Source: Hoeflea sp. IMCC20628
GTDB taxonomy: Bacteria > Pseudomonadota > Alphaproteobacteria > Rhizobiales > Rhizobiaceae
Length of the DNA: 64,000 bases
Reading direction: 5' to 3'
Assembly: GCF_001011155.1 (NCBI RefSeq)
Contig: NZ_CP011479.1
Span: forward strand, 2,002,501-2,066,500
The stretch's first letter is position 1. Each line of letters opens with the position of its first letter. The position numbers and the translations under genes are program-made. Below, in pieces: positions 24,915 through 33,558 of the stretch. The notes under the pieces were generated by a model, which was not told where the DNA came from, did no database searches, and saw only the letters and a program-made list of their open reading frames with translations.

Positions 24915-25769
24915 TTACTGCTCCTGCTTGAGCGCGCTCTCGTGCCAGCGATGCAGCACGAGATGGGATATCCACGACAGGGTGAGAAAGATCACGATCC
25001 CGGTCGCGGAAATCAGGATCAGGGCAGCAAACAGCCGTGGTGCATTGAGCCGGTAACCGGCTTCGATGATGCGCGAGGCTAGGCCGGAGGACTGGCCGGC
25101 AGTACCGGCAACGAATTCGGCAACCACGGCGCCAATCAACGCCAGACCGCCGGCGATTTTCAGTCCGCCAAGAAAATAGGGCATCGCCGCGGGCAGCCGG
25201 AGGTGCCACAGCGTCTGCCAGCGGGTGGCGCCATTGAGCTTGAAATAGTCGATCAGATTGCGGTCGACCGAATTGAGGCCGAGCGTGGTGTTGGACAGGA
25301 TCGGGAAGAAGGCAACAATCCAGGCGCAGAGCAGCAGCTTTGTGGTCTGGTCATCGACATAGATGTTGATCAGCGGGAAGATCGCCACGATCGGCGTCAC
25401 CTGCAGCACAATGGCAAAGGGAAACAGGCTCATCTCGATCCAGCGTGACTGGGTAAACAGCACCGACAGCCCGACGCCGCCAAATACTGCGAGCGCCAGC
25501 GACAGAACGGTAATCCGCAAGGTGACCATCAGCGAGGAAAACAACAGGCCCGCATCTTCGATCAGTGTGTCGAGCACCACACCAGGGCGCGGCAGGATGT
25601 ATTTCGGGATTTCGTTCCAGACACAGATCCGATCCCAGAGGATGATGGCAGCGGCCATGATGATCAGCGGCAGCAACCAGCGGCCGGTGCGTTCGAGCCG
25701 GCGGCTGCGTTCGCGGCGGGCTTCCTCGGCGTCGATCACCAGCGGACGCGTGGTTTCAATGGACGACAT
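24915..25769 (-). CDS. ABC transporter permease (SsuC/ThiX type)
   Basis: A 284-residue inner-membrane permease. An N-terminal cytosolic stretch (EEARRERSRRLERTGR) leads into about six membrane segments. The coupling loop is visible as FKLNGATRWQTLWHLRLPAA followed by MPYFLGGLKIAGGLALIGAV. The family imports aromatic sulfonates, thiamine precursors, taurine and related compounds. Start 25769 is chosen because GGAGG lies six bases upstream; an ATG at 25775 abuts that site. It overlaps the 3' end of the ATPase gene by 14 bases. Confidence 0.9.
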   Translation of the reverse strand: MSSIETTRPLVIDAEEARRERSRRLERTGRWLLPLIIMAAAIILWDRICVWNEIPKYILPRPGVVLDTLIEDAGLLFSSLMVTLRITVLSLALAVFGGVGLSVLFTQSRWIEMSLFPFAIVLQVTPIVAIFPLINIYVDDQTTKLLLCAWIVAFFPILSNTTLGLNSVDRNLIDYFKLNGATRWQTLWHLRLPAAMPYFLGGLKIAGGLALIGAVVAEFVAGTAGQSSGLASRIIEAGYRLNAPRLFAALILISATGIVIFLTLSWISHLVLHRWHESALKQEQ

Positions 25770-26541
25770 CGGCATCCTCCATTCCCATGGCGCGCGAGAG
25801 CGTATCGGATGTATTGCGGCACAGTTCTGCGTAATGTGCCGAGGTTCTGAATTCTGCATCGCGCGGGTAGGGCGCATCAATCGTGAGTTCTTCGAAAACA
25901 CGGCCCGGATGGGCGGACATGACGGTGATGCGGTTGGACAAGAACACGCTTTCAAACACCGAATGCGTCACGAACAGCACGGTGAAGCGGCGTTCCTGCC
26001 AAAGTTCCAGAAGATCGTTGTTGAGTTTGAACCGGGTGATTTCATCCAGCGCCGCGAATGGCTCGTCCATCAGCAGGATGCGCGGCTTAGTGACCAGTCC
26101 GCGGGCGATGGAGACACGCATTTTCATGCCTCCGGAGAGTTCCCGCGGCACGGCATCCTCGAAACCGGTCAGATGCACCCGTTCGAGCACTTCAGCGATT
26201 TGCGGCTCGGCCTCTTTCCGCGATACGCCGCGCAGCCGCAAGGGCATCCAGACATTGTCATAGACGCTGGCCCAGGGCAGCAGTGTCGGTTCCTGGAACA
26301 CAAACCCGATGTCATTCTGGCTGAGCGACGGCCCACGCCAGTCAACCACGCCCGAGGTTGGCTGAGACAGGCCGGCAATGATCCTGAGCGCTGTCGACTT
26401 GCCGCAACCGGACGGGCCGAGCAGGCTCATGAAGTCACCTTCGTTGATCGTCAGGTTGACCTGATCAAGCGCGGTGACACCGGAGGCAAAGGTTTTGCCG
26501 ATGGATTGCAGGATGAGAAAGGGATGGTTCCGTGCGGGCAT
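25756..26541 (-). CDS. ABC transporter ATP-binding protein
   Basis: A 261-residue nucleotide-binding subunit with Walker A LLGPSGCGKSTALRIIAG, Q-loop FVFQEPTLLPWASVYDNV, signature ELSGGMKMRVSIARGL, Walker B ILLMDEPFAALDE and H-loop LFVTHSVFES. It powers the permease with which it overlaps, and belongs to the nitrate/sulfonate/taurine group. It follows the substrate-binding protein gene by 73 bases, so the three form one operon with the amidohydrolase and oxidoreductases. Confidence 0.93.
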   Translation of the reverse strand: MPARNHPFLILQSIGKTFASGVTALDQVNLTINEGDFMSLLGPSGCGKSTALRIIAGLSQPTSGVVDWRGPSLSQNDIGFVFQEPTLLPWASVYDNVWMPLRLRGVSRKEAEPQIAEVLERVHLTGFEDAVPRELSGGMKMRVSIARGLVTKPRILLMDEPFAALDEITRFKLNNDLLELWQERRFTVLFVTHSVFESVFLSNRITVMSAHPGRVFEELTIDAPYPRDAEFRTSAHYAELCRNTSDTLSRAMGMEDADVVH

Positions 26542-26614
26542 GAATGTCCAGAATGTGGGCTGTCGGCAGGAAAGCGACCCGCCCGGATACGAGTGATCCG
26601 GGCGGGGGCTTGCA

Positions 26615-27616
26615 TTACTTTTTCAGATCAAGGCCAACGCCATTATTGACGTAGTCGAGCGTGTAGGAGGCCTTGATGTCGATGCCGTCCTTGACCACAC
26701 CAGCCTTGACCATGTTGGCGTAGAAGCTCTCCATTCGCGCGTCGGTCATGGCGCCGATGCCCATGGTTTCGGTGTCGCCGGAATCGACGATGCCGTATTG
26801 CTTGAGCTTGTCGATCGAGAACGCGATCTGCTCATCGGTCATGTCCGGATTGTCTTTCTGGATCAGGGCGTTGGCGGCTGAATTATCGCCATAGAGGTAG
26901 GTGTACCAGCCCTTGATCGAACCCTCTACGAAGCATTTGATGGCTTCGGGCTTGTTGTCGATGGTGGCCTGCATCACCTCGATGGTGGTCGAGTAGGTGT
27001 CGAAACCATGGTCGGCGACCAGGAACAGGTTCGGAACAAAGCCGTCCTCACGTTCAACCGCGAACGGTTCGGAGGTGATGTAGCCCTGCTGTGCCGATTT
27101 CGGGTTGGCGATGAAAGGCGCCGGATTGAATGTGTAGGGCACCCGCTTGGACGCATCAAAACCGTACTCGGTTATCATGTATTGATAATAGCTCTGGAAA
27201 CCGGCATCGCCCAAAATGAACTGTTCGGCATTCTTCAGCTCTTCCCAGGTGTCGAGACCCTGACCGGGATGGGTCATGATAACTTGCGGTTCCTTCTGGA
27301 AGGAGGCTGCGACAACCTTGACCGGGATCTCCTGCTCGACCGCAGAGAACGCTTCAAGCATGTTGCCGCCCATGTGAAACTCGATTTTGCCGGCCAGCAG
27401 CAATGCGCGGTTGTTCACCTGGGGGCCGCCCTGGGCGATTGTAACATCAAGGCCGCAGGCGGCATAGGTGCCATCGGCAACGGACTGATAAAAGCCGCCA
27501 TGTTCGGGCTGCGCCAGCCAATTGGTGCCAAAAGTGACAGAGTCAGCGGCAGAAGCCTGCACGCCAAAAGCCAATACGACCGACATCGCGGCGGAAGATC
27601 GAAGAAGAAGCGACAT
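26615..27616 (-). CDS. ABC substrate-binding protein (NMT1/THI5-like)
   Basis: A 333-residue periplasmic binding protein. The signal peptide covers MSLLLRSSAAMSVVLAFGVQ to ASA (about residue 23). The mature start TFGTNWLAQPEHGGFYQSVA and GLDVTIAQGGPQVNNRALLL are typical of NMT1/THI5-like proteins, which bind pyrimidine or related heterocyclic ligands. The start at 27616 follows AGGGA; an ATG at 27625 overlaps that site. It is the first gene of the minus arm and therefore defines the locus as an uptake system. The ligand is unknown. Confidence 0.9.
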   Translation of the reverse strand: MSLLLRSSAAMSVVLAFGVQASAADSVTFGTNWLAQPEHGGFYQSVADGTYAACGLDVTIAQGGPQVNNRALLLAGKIEFHMGGNMLEAFSAVEQEIPVKVVAASFQKEPQVIMTHPGQGLDTWEELKNAEQFILGDAGFQSYYQYMITEYGFDASKRVPYTFNPAPFIANPKSAQQGYITSEPFAVEREDGFVPNLFLVADHGFDTYSTTIEVMQATIDNKPEAIKCFVEGSIKGWYTYLYGDNSAANALIQKDNPDMTDEQIAFSIDKLKQYGIVDSGDTETMGIGAMTDARMESFYANMVKAGVVKDGIDIKASYTLDYVNNGVGLDLKK

Positions 27617-27829
27617 ATACACCATCCCTTTGTTTTGAGTGGGTTTCACACGGAATCCCGTAATTCGGACACCAGTTCTGCCTAGCAAGCGGCGTGCCAT
27701 GAGGTCCGAAACCATGTCTGCCGGGTAAACAATTCCGGCCGCGCCTGATCACCTGGCAGGCCTGCTTTCCCAATAAGCAAACTGCCCAAATTATCACCTG
27801 CAATTGGCGATACTTGATCAGAGTGACCC

Positions 27830-27849
27830 ATTCCAAGCCGGTTTGGAAT
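27830..27849. promoter_or_regulatory. 20-bp dyad in divergent promoter region
   Basis: ATTCCAA-GCCGGT-TTGGAAT is a perfect 7-bp inverted repeat with a 6-base spacer, in the 276-base gap between the ABC operon and the divergent Rid/creatininase pair. It is a candidate operator serving both arms. No regulator gene is adjacent, so the binding protein is unknown. Confidence 0.5.
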
Positions 27850-27892
27850 AGACTAAGAAAACAATCTCGATCCCGTTCCTAAGGGCTTTGAC

Positions 27893-28279
27893 ATGAAATA
27901 CCACACACCAGATAGCATCCGGGCGCCGTTTGCCCGCTACAGCCATGGCGTCGAAGTGCCGCCCGGCCACCGCCTGTTGTTTTGTTCCGGACAGTTGGCG
28001 ATCACCAAGGATGACTCCATTCCGGAAACCGCAGAAGCGCAAACGCAGCTTTGTTTCGACAACATTGCGGCGGTGCTGGAGACAGCGGGGATGGGTTTGG
28101 CCGATATTGTCCGGATCAACGCCTATGTCACGGATCGGGCTCATTTGCCGGGCTACATGAAGGTGCGGGACGCGGTGTTCCAGGCCCCGCCACCGGCATC
28201 GACGCTGATGATTGTCTCGGGTTTTGCGCGCGAAGTGTTCAAGGTCGAGATTGAAGTCATCGCTGCGGCGCCTGAATAA
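27893..28279 (+). CDS. RidA/YjgF-family protein lacking the key Arg
   Basis: A 128-residue Rid-family trimer-type protein (LFCSGQLAITKDDSIPETAE, QLCFDNIAAVLETAGMGLAD, VRINAYVTDRAHLPGYMKVR). Archetypal RidA hydrolyses enamine/imine intermediates with an Arg in a PART motif; here the segment is PPASTLMIV, with Ser103 at that place, so classic imine deaminase activity is unlikely. The family end VEIEVIAAAP is kept. It is the first gene of the plus arm, 25 bases before a creatininase-family hydrolase, so it may act on a related intermediate. Confidence 0.88.
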   Translation: MKYHTPDSIRAPFARYSHGVEVPPGHRLLFCSGQLAITKDDSIPETAEAQTQLCFDNIAAVLETAGMGLADIVRINAYVTDRAHLPGYMKVRDAVFQAPPPASTLMIVSGFAREVFKVEIEVIAAAPE

Positions 28280-28304
28280 GTGAGCCGGACAAGGGAGAAT
28301 GAAG

Positions 28305-29099
28305 ATGAAACGGAAAATCTGGTGGGGTGATTTCACCACACGCGAGTTTGACGGGCTCGACCCGGATTCCACAATTGCGGTGCTCCCGGTGGCAGCGATC
28401 GAACAGCACGGTCCGCATCTTCCGGTATCCACCGACACCTCCATCATGCAAGGCATGCTCGAAACGGTGATCGCCACCGTGCCCGACGATCTCGATATTC
28501 GAATTCTGCCAATCCAGTGCGTCGGCAAATCCAATGAACATCAACATGCGCCCGGCACGCTGACCATTCCTGCCACCACGTTGATCGAGCATTGGGTTGA
28601 GCTTGGTCATTCGATTGCCCGCGCCGGCATCCGCAAGGTGGTGCTGGTCAGCTCCCATGGCGGAAACGAAGAGGTGATGGGCATTGTCGCGCGCGAATTG
28701 CGGGTGCGGGCGCGAATGCTGGCGGTCAAAACCTCCTGGATGCGATTCGGGATGCCTGCGGGGCTGTATAGCGAGACGGAAACTTCCTACGGAATTCACG
28801 GCGGCGATGTCGAGACATCGCTGATGCTGCATTTCCGGCCCGAGCTTGTGGCAATGGATAAAGCCGAGAATTTCGTTTCTGCGGTGACCCGCGCGGAAAA
28901 GGAATTCGATCTGCTGCGCCATACCGGGCCGCATGCATTCGCCTGGATCGCAAGTGATCTCAATTCATCAGGTGCGGTCGGAGAGGCAGCTTTGGCAAGA
29001 GCCGATAAGGGCGAAGCGACCGCACGGCATCAGGCGGATGGCTTTGTCAATCTGATGAGGGATCTGCGCGCCGCCAAACTTGACGACTGGCTGGCCTGA
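28305..29099 (+). CDS. Creatininase-family amidohydrolase
   Basis: A 264-residue creatininase-family hydrolase. Metal-binding and active-site segments are visible: AIEQHGPHLPVSTDT (Glu33, His35, Asp44), KSNEHQHAPGTLTI, LVSSHGGNEEVMG and GIHGGDVETSLMLHF. Family members open cyclic amides (creatinine) or cleave formamides in flavin and heterocycle pathways. Start 28305 is preferred because GGGAG lies seven bases upstream; an ATG at 28299 is too close to it. Paired with Rid and divergent from the amidohydrolase/ABC arm, it probably serves the same heterocycle pathway. The substrate is not known. Confidence 0.9.
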   Translation: MKRKIWWGDFTTREFDGLDPDSTIAVLPVAAIEQHGPHLPVSTDTSIMQGMLETVIATVPDDLDIRILPIQCVGKSNEHQHAPGTLTIPATTLIEHWVELGHSIARAGIRKVVLVSSHGGNEEVMGIVARELRVRARMLAVKTSWMRFGMPAGLYSETETSYGIHGGDVETSLMLHFRPELVAMDKAENFVSAVTRAEKEFDLLRHTGPHAFAWIASDLNSSGAVGEAALARADKGEATARHQADGFVNLMRDLRAAKLDDWLA

Positions 29100-29128
29100 T
29101 ACCGTTGCGCCTGAGGGCCCGGCCTGGG

Positions 29129-29488
29129 TCAGGTCTTGGCAATGGTCTTGATGCGCGCAACCTTGTCGACGATGTCCGCAGGCAGAAGCGTACTGAATTT
29201 GATGTTCAGGGTGAATTTGCCCTGGTTTTTGACCAATCCATGCACCTTTGATCCGAACCCCGGTATGATGATGTAGACATCCTCAACCTTGTAGGGAAGG
29301 TAATCCGAGGTGATCAGGCAACCGTCTTCGCAGATATTGACCATCCACGACGGTACGGCAATGCGCTCTTCTGCGTTGCGTTTGCGGACATGCACGATTA
29401 CCGGACAATTGGTGTCGCGACGTGCGTAAACCCTGTTGGGGCTCCTGTTTTCGCCCAACTGGGTGAGCGCATGTTTTTTCGGCTGCAT
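29129..29488 (-). CDS. PilZ-domain-like protein
   Basis: A 119-residue protein whose layout matches a single PilZ domain, a cyclic-di-GMP receptor. The RxxxR-like loop is NRVYARRD (Arg19-Arg23) and the second motif is NICEDGCLI (Asn51-Gly56). The usual (D/N)xSxxG motif thus has Cys53 in place of Ser, so ligand binding may be weakened. The beta-barrel strands DVYIIIPGFGSKVHGLVKNQ and FTLNIKFSTLLP fit. It is a lone gene, convergent with the creatininase gene. Confidence 0.65.
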   Translation of the reverse strand: MQPKKHALTQLGENRSPNRVYARRDTNCPVIVHVRKRNAEERIAVPSWMVNICEDGCLITSDYLPYKVEDVYIIIPGFGSKVHGLVKNQGKFTLNIKFSTLLPADIVDKVARIKTIAKT

Positions 29489-29867
29489 GGTTTGTCCTCA
29501 CAAAGCCGCGGAATTACCTGATCCAGTCTTCGCATAGTCATGCTAATGAACGGTTTACACCAAAGACGGCTTTTTACCCGGCGTCGCTTGGGGCTGGATT
29601 GCCACAATCCGTCAGCTTGACCTGTCTGGGCAGAGAGATGGGAAGCTCTTCACGGGATGGGCTGCGCGGGGTGCGGCGCAGACAATGCCAAAATTGGTCA
29701 GTCCCTGATGGCGAAGGCATTCCGGTCTCCCCCTTAAACAGTGTGCTTCAATCTGGCGGATTTTTAGGTGGTGCGTGGTCTTGCTGCTTTGACTTGATCA
29801 ACCACCAACAGCGCGTATTGCCCACACCGGTTGTCGATAAACATCTACTTATTTCACCGGTTTTTAG
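29489..29867. other. Intergenic, no gene seen
   Basis: About 380 bases between the PilZ gene's start and the tRNA 3' end. It should hold the PilZ promoter. I see no coding frame with a ribosome site and no clear terminator after the tRNA. Confidence 0.4.
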
Positions 29868-29943
29868 TGGTGAGCGCGCGGGGGTTCGAACCCCGGACCT
29901 ACTGATTAAAAGTCAGTTGCTCTACCAGCTGAGCTACGCGCTC
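29868..29943 (-). tRNA. tRNA-Lys (anticodon TTT)
   Basis: A 76-base tRNA including an encoded CCA end. The acceptor stem pairs GAGCGCG with CGCGCTC, the D-arm contains TAGCTCAGCTGGTAGAGCA, the anticodon loop is CTTTTAA with anticodon TTT at 29910-29908, and the T-arm is CCGGGGTTCGAACCCCG. The discriminator is A. All stems look intact. No integrase or attachment-site duplication was seen beside it. Confidence 0.97.
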
Positions 29944-30266
29944 CCATGCCTTTTCGACGCACTTGCGTGACAGGCCCGAGTGGCGCGGAACATAGGGAGG
30001 CATCTGCCCATGGTCAACCGCAAAACCATCGTTGTGATGCGGTTTTTTCCAAGCGCTTTCCGGACGGTCCATAACTGTTTGGCGAGCCGGTTCCAGAGAG
30101 CCGGACAAGCGACCTTGCCGCTGGCATGGACTCGGGCGGTCAGATCACGTTTTGCATTTCAAATCGTGACTGGCGTTGCGGCAGATGGGCAGCTAGACAT
30201 GCAGGCAAAACAGCGATGACCGGTACGGGTTACTCGCAATTCTGACATCAAAGGAATCCCGGTTTC
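29944..30266. other. Intergenic, tRNA and ccdA promoters
   Basis: About 320 bases between the divergent tRNA-Lys and ccdA. I see no convincing coding frame, and no strong hairpin. It probably contains both promoters. Confidence 0.4.
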
Positions 30267-30269
30267 GTG

Positions 30270-31010
30270 ATGATTGCTGATATACCGTTTCTCACCGTTC
30301 TGCTGGCAGGCGCCTTGTCGTTCCTGTCACCTTGTGTGCTGCCGCTGGTGCCGCCGTATCTTTGCTACATGGCAGGCGTTTCGGTGGAAGACTTTCGCGG
30401 CGGTACAGCCAAAGCGTCCGACACACGGCGTGCCGTGTTTTTCGCATCACTTTTTTTCACGCTCGGTTTTGCCACTGTTTTCGTGGCGCTTGGCGCAGGC
30501 GCCTCGAGCATTGGCGGCGTGCTTCGTCAGCATATGGATCTGCTGGCCAAGCTCGGCGGTGTGGTTATCATTTTGATGGGGCTGCATTTTCTAGGCCTGT
30601 TCCGGATCGGCCTGCTGTCCCGCGAAGCACGCTTTGCCGGCGGCGGCAAACCCGCCACCTTGTCGGGGGCCTATCTGATGGGCCTGGCCTTTGCCTTTGG
30701 CTGGACTCCATGCATCGGACCAGTCCTCGGCGCGGTTCTGGGGGTGGCGGCGGCGCGCGAGACCCTGAGTTCAGGCGCGCTGTTGCTGGCTGCCTATTCG
30801 CTGGGGCTGGCGGTGCCGTTCTGGATAGCGGCGCTGTTTTCCGAACGGTTCATGCGCTTCACCCAGCGGTTCAGCAAGCATCTCGGTACCGTGGAGAAAC
30901 TGACCGGCGCACTGCTGGTGCTGACCGGGATCCTGTTCCTGACCGGCGGCATGGCAACGATGGCCTATTGGCTGCTCGAAACCTTTCCGGCGCTGGGCAG
31001 TATAGGCTGA
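30270..31010 (+). CDS. ccdA: Cytochrome c biogenesis protein CcdA
   Basis: A 246-residue inner-membrane protein with six predicted membrane segments. It carries electrons from cytosolic thioredoxin across the membrane for apocytochrome c and periplasmic thiol reduction. The two redox Cys are visible: LSFLSPCVLPLVPPYLCYMA (first) and FGWTPCIGPVLGAVLG (second), each in a conserved Pro-Cys context. A GTG three bases before the ATG is an equally possible start; AAAGGA lies 14 bases upstream. It is a single gene, convergent with the EamA transporter. Confidence 0.93.
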   Translation: MIADIPFLTVLLAGALSFLSPCVLPLVPPYLCYMAGVSVEDFRGGTAKASDTRRAVFFASLFFTLGFATVFVALGAGASSIGGVLRQHMDLLAKLGGVVIILMGLHFLGLFRIGLLSREARFAGGGKPATLSGAYLMGLAFAFGWTPCIGPVLGAVLGVAAARETLSSGALLLAAYSLGLAVPFWIAALFSERFMRFTQRFSKHLGTVEKLTGALLVLTGILFLTGGMATMAYWLLETFPALGSIG

Positions 31011-31038
31011 TCAGCCTGAATTTGACTGCGATACGAGA

Positions 31039-31962
31039 TTAGCGACGGCGTCTGGCTGCCAGCAACAGTCCACCCAGCACGGTGACGATGCCGATGGCGT
31101 GATGTTTCTCGAATGGCTCACCCAGAACCAGCACGGCCAGACCGACGCCATAGGGCGGCAGCAGATACATGAATACGCTGGCGGTCGAGGCACCGAGCCG
31201 CGCCACGCCATACTGGTAGCCGGAAAACGCCAGCAGCGATGAAAACACTACAATCCCGGCAATGCCGCCCCAGGCGGTCCATGTTTGCGGCATCAACCCA
31301 CCCGAAAGCCATTCCCAAAGCGCAAACGGCGCCAGCAGAATTGCGCCGGCGAGCGTGACAACGGCAAACAGGGCAGGTCCCGGAATCGCGGCGGTGCGAG
31401 GTCCCTTGAGCAGGACCGAATAGCCCGCCCATGACAGGGCGGCGAAAATGAACAACAGATCGCCGCGATTGAACGAGGAATGGACGATCGTGGTGAGGTC
31501 GCCCTTCAGCACGATGATCGCAACGCCCAGAAAGCCCAACACAATACCTGCTATTTCACGCCAGCTTGTCGGACGGCCAAAAAACAGCCGCTCAAGAATG
31601 ATCACCATCAGCGGCGACGTGGTGTAAATCAGTGTGCCGTTGGTGGCGGAGGTAAATTGCAGGGCATAATAAACGCCGGCGCCGCAGATCCACATGCCCA
31701 GAAAACCCAGCAACAACCAGTGGATTGGTGAGGTGGTGACGTAGGTTCTAACTTTGGGCCGCGCCATCCACAGAAACGGGAAAAGCACCAGCGCGGCGGC
31801 TGTCCAGCGTAGGAAAGCGAGCGTGAACGGTGCCACTTCGGATATGGTATATCGCCCGAAAATCAGGTTCGTAGAAAAGAACAACGGCGTCAGAATCATC
31901 ACCGTTACAGGCACGAACCGGGCGAGGCCGGTTGTTTTGGCCGTTGAATTGTCAGGAGTCAT
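31039..31962 (-). CDS. EamA/DMT-family transporter
   Basis: A 307-residue membrane protein of the drug/metabolite transporter superfamily, with about ten helices and two EamA repeats (FFSTNLIFGRYTISEVAPFT in the first and LSWAGYSVLLKGPRTAAIPG in the second). Start 31962 gives a short cytosolic N-terminus followed directly by the first helix; longer frames add unrelated sequence. It is probably an exporter of metabolites or amino acids; the substrate cannot be told. It is divergent from glmU, 106 bases away. Confidence 0.9.
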   Translation of the reverse strand: MTPDNSTAKTTGLARFVPVTVMILTPLFFSTNLIFGRYTISEVAPFTLAFLRWTAAALVLFPFLWMARPKVRTYVTTSPIHWLLLGFLGMWICGAGVYYALQFTSATNGTLIYTTSPLMVIILERLFFGRPTSWREIAGIVLGFLGVAIIVLKGDLTTIVHSSFNRGDLLFIFAALSWAGYSVLLKGPRTAAIPGPALFAVVTLAGAILLAPFALWEWLSGGLMPQTWTAWGGIAGIVVFSSLLAFSGYQYGVARLGASTASVFMYLLPPYGVGLAVLVLGEPFEKHHAIGIVTVLGGLLLAARRRR

Positions 31963-32068
31963 GAGGCTTCCATATCTGGGCAGGATGTGTATCAAAGGGC
32001 CACATTCCGGGTCAGGTGCTATAGCCTCCTGCATCGGTAAACAAGCGATTCGACAAAGAGGTGATTGA

Positions 32069-33448
32069 ATGGCGCGAACATGTCTGGCAGTTGTGCTTGC
32101 AGCGGGCGACGCGACACGGATGAAATCGTCCAAGTCCAAGGTGTTGCACACGGTGGGCAATCTTTCGCTGATCGCCCATGTGACCAGGGCTGCCGCAGTG
32201 GCGGGTGTCGACAAACTGGCGCTGGTGGTCGGCCGCGATGCCGAGCTTGTCACCGACGCCGCCAAGGCCGGGCTTGAAATTCCAGTCGCCCCTGTCGTCC
32301 AGACTGAACGCAAGGGCACCGGCCATGCGGTCTTGATGGCGCGGGACGTCATCCGCGAAGGATTTGACGATGTTGTCGTGCTCTATGGCGATGCGCCGCT
32401 GATCAATCCCGAGAGCCTCACGGCTGCGATCGGTGAACGTTCACAGGGCGCGGACGTGGTGGTGCTGGGCTTTCGCGCCGCCGATCCCACCGGCTATGGC
32501 CGGTTGATCGTGCAGGACGGTGAGCTCCTCGCCATCCGCGAGCACAAGGAAGCCAGCGAAGATGAACGGGCCATCGATTTCTGCAATGGTGGCGTGATTA
32601 CGTTTTCGGGGCCTGAGGCGGTAAACCTGCTCGAGGCCATCAGCAACGACAATGCCAAGGGCGAATACTACCTCACCGATATTGTCGAAATTGCCCGCGC
32701 CCGCGGCCTCAAATGCGTCGCCATCGAAGCGCCGGAAGAAGACATGATGGGGTGCAACACCCGTGCAGAACTGGCCGAAATCGAACAGGTCTGGCAAGCA
32801 CGCGCCCGGCATGCGGCCATGCTGTCTGGCGTCAGCATGATTGATCCGTCCAGCGTGTTTTTGTCCTTTGATACCGAATTGGGCAACGATGTCGTGATCG
32901 AACCCAATGTCTGGTTCGGCCCAGGCGTCCGGGTCGGCGCAGGCGCTGTCATCCACGCGTTTTGCCATCTCGAAGGCGCCGATATCGGGCCGGGAGCGAT
33001 GATCGGACCCTTTGCGCGGCTGCGTCCAGGCACCGAACTGGGCGAAAAGGCCAAGGTCGGAAATTTCTGCGAAATCAAGAAAGCCAGGATCAGCGCCGGA
33101 GCCAAGGTCAACCATCTGAGTTATATCGGTGACGCCAATATCGGAAAAGCTGCCAATATTGGCGCAGGCACGATCACCTGTAATTATGACGGCCAGAACA
33201 AGCATCTGACCGAAATCGGGGCGGGGGCCTTCATCGGGTCAAACTCGTCTCTGGTGGCCCCGATCAGGATCGGCGATGGCGCCTTTGTCGGATCAGGCAG
33301 TGTTGTCACCATGGATGTTCCCGATGATGCCCTGGCGATCGCCCGGGCACGGCAGGAAACCAAACCAGGCAGGGCAACGCGGCTGAGGGAAAAGATTGCC
33401 GCCATAAAGGCGATGAAAAACAAGGCGCGAAAAGAGCCGTCCCAATAG
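32069..33448 (+). CDS. glmU: Bifunctional UDP-GlcNAc pyrophosphorylase / GlcN-1-P acetyltransferase
   Basis: A 459-residue GlmU that makes UDP-N-acetylglucosamine for peptidoglycan and LPS. The N-terminal uridyltransferase domain has [20 protein letters not shown] and [16 protein letters not shown], with [11 protein letters not shown]. From about residue 250 a left-handed beta-helix follows ([60 protein letters not shown]), which holds the acetyltransferase site. GAGGTG lies seven bases before the ATG. glmS follows 110 bases later, so one promoter could drive both. Confidence 0.97.
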   Translation: MARTCLAVVLAAGDATRMKSSKSKVLHTVGNLSLIAHVTRAAAVAGVDKLALVVGRDAELVTDAAKAGLEIPVAPVVQTERKGTGHAVLMARDVIREGFDDVVVLYGDAPLINPESLTAAIGERSQGADVVVLGFRAADPTGYGRLIVQDGELLAIREHKEASEDERAIDFCNGGVITFSGPEAVNLLEAISNDNAKGEYYLTDIVEIARARGLKCVAIEAPEEDMMGCNTRAELAEIEQVWQARARHAAMLSGVSMIDPSSVFLSFDTELGNDVVIEPNVWFGPGVRVGAGAVIHAFCHLEGADIGPGAMIGPFARLRPGTELGEKAKVGNFCEIKKARISAGAKVNHLSYIGDANIGKAANIGAGTITCNYDGQNKHLTEIGAGAFIGSNSSLVAPIRIGDGAFVGSGSVVTMDVPDDALAIARARQETKPGRATRLREKIAAIKAMKNKARKEPSQ

Positions 33449-33558
33449 ACCGGTTACGCGGTGTCACTAAAATTGAGCGAGCGGAAAGCATCAGGGCACT
33501 GGCCTAAACAGGCGTTGCTGCGTATGAGCTTTGACAACACACATAGCAGGAGAAGTCC

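Noticed and set aside
29868-29943. tRNA-Lys as an integration site for a genomic island
   Set aside because: No integrase, direct repeat of the tRNA 3' end or composition change was seen next to it.
33449-33558. glmS riboswitch/ribozyme before glmS
   Set aside because: The leader is only about 110 bases and shows none of the paired elements expected of the Gram-positive ribozyme.
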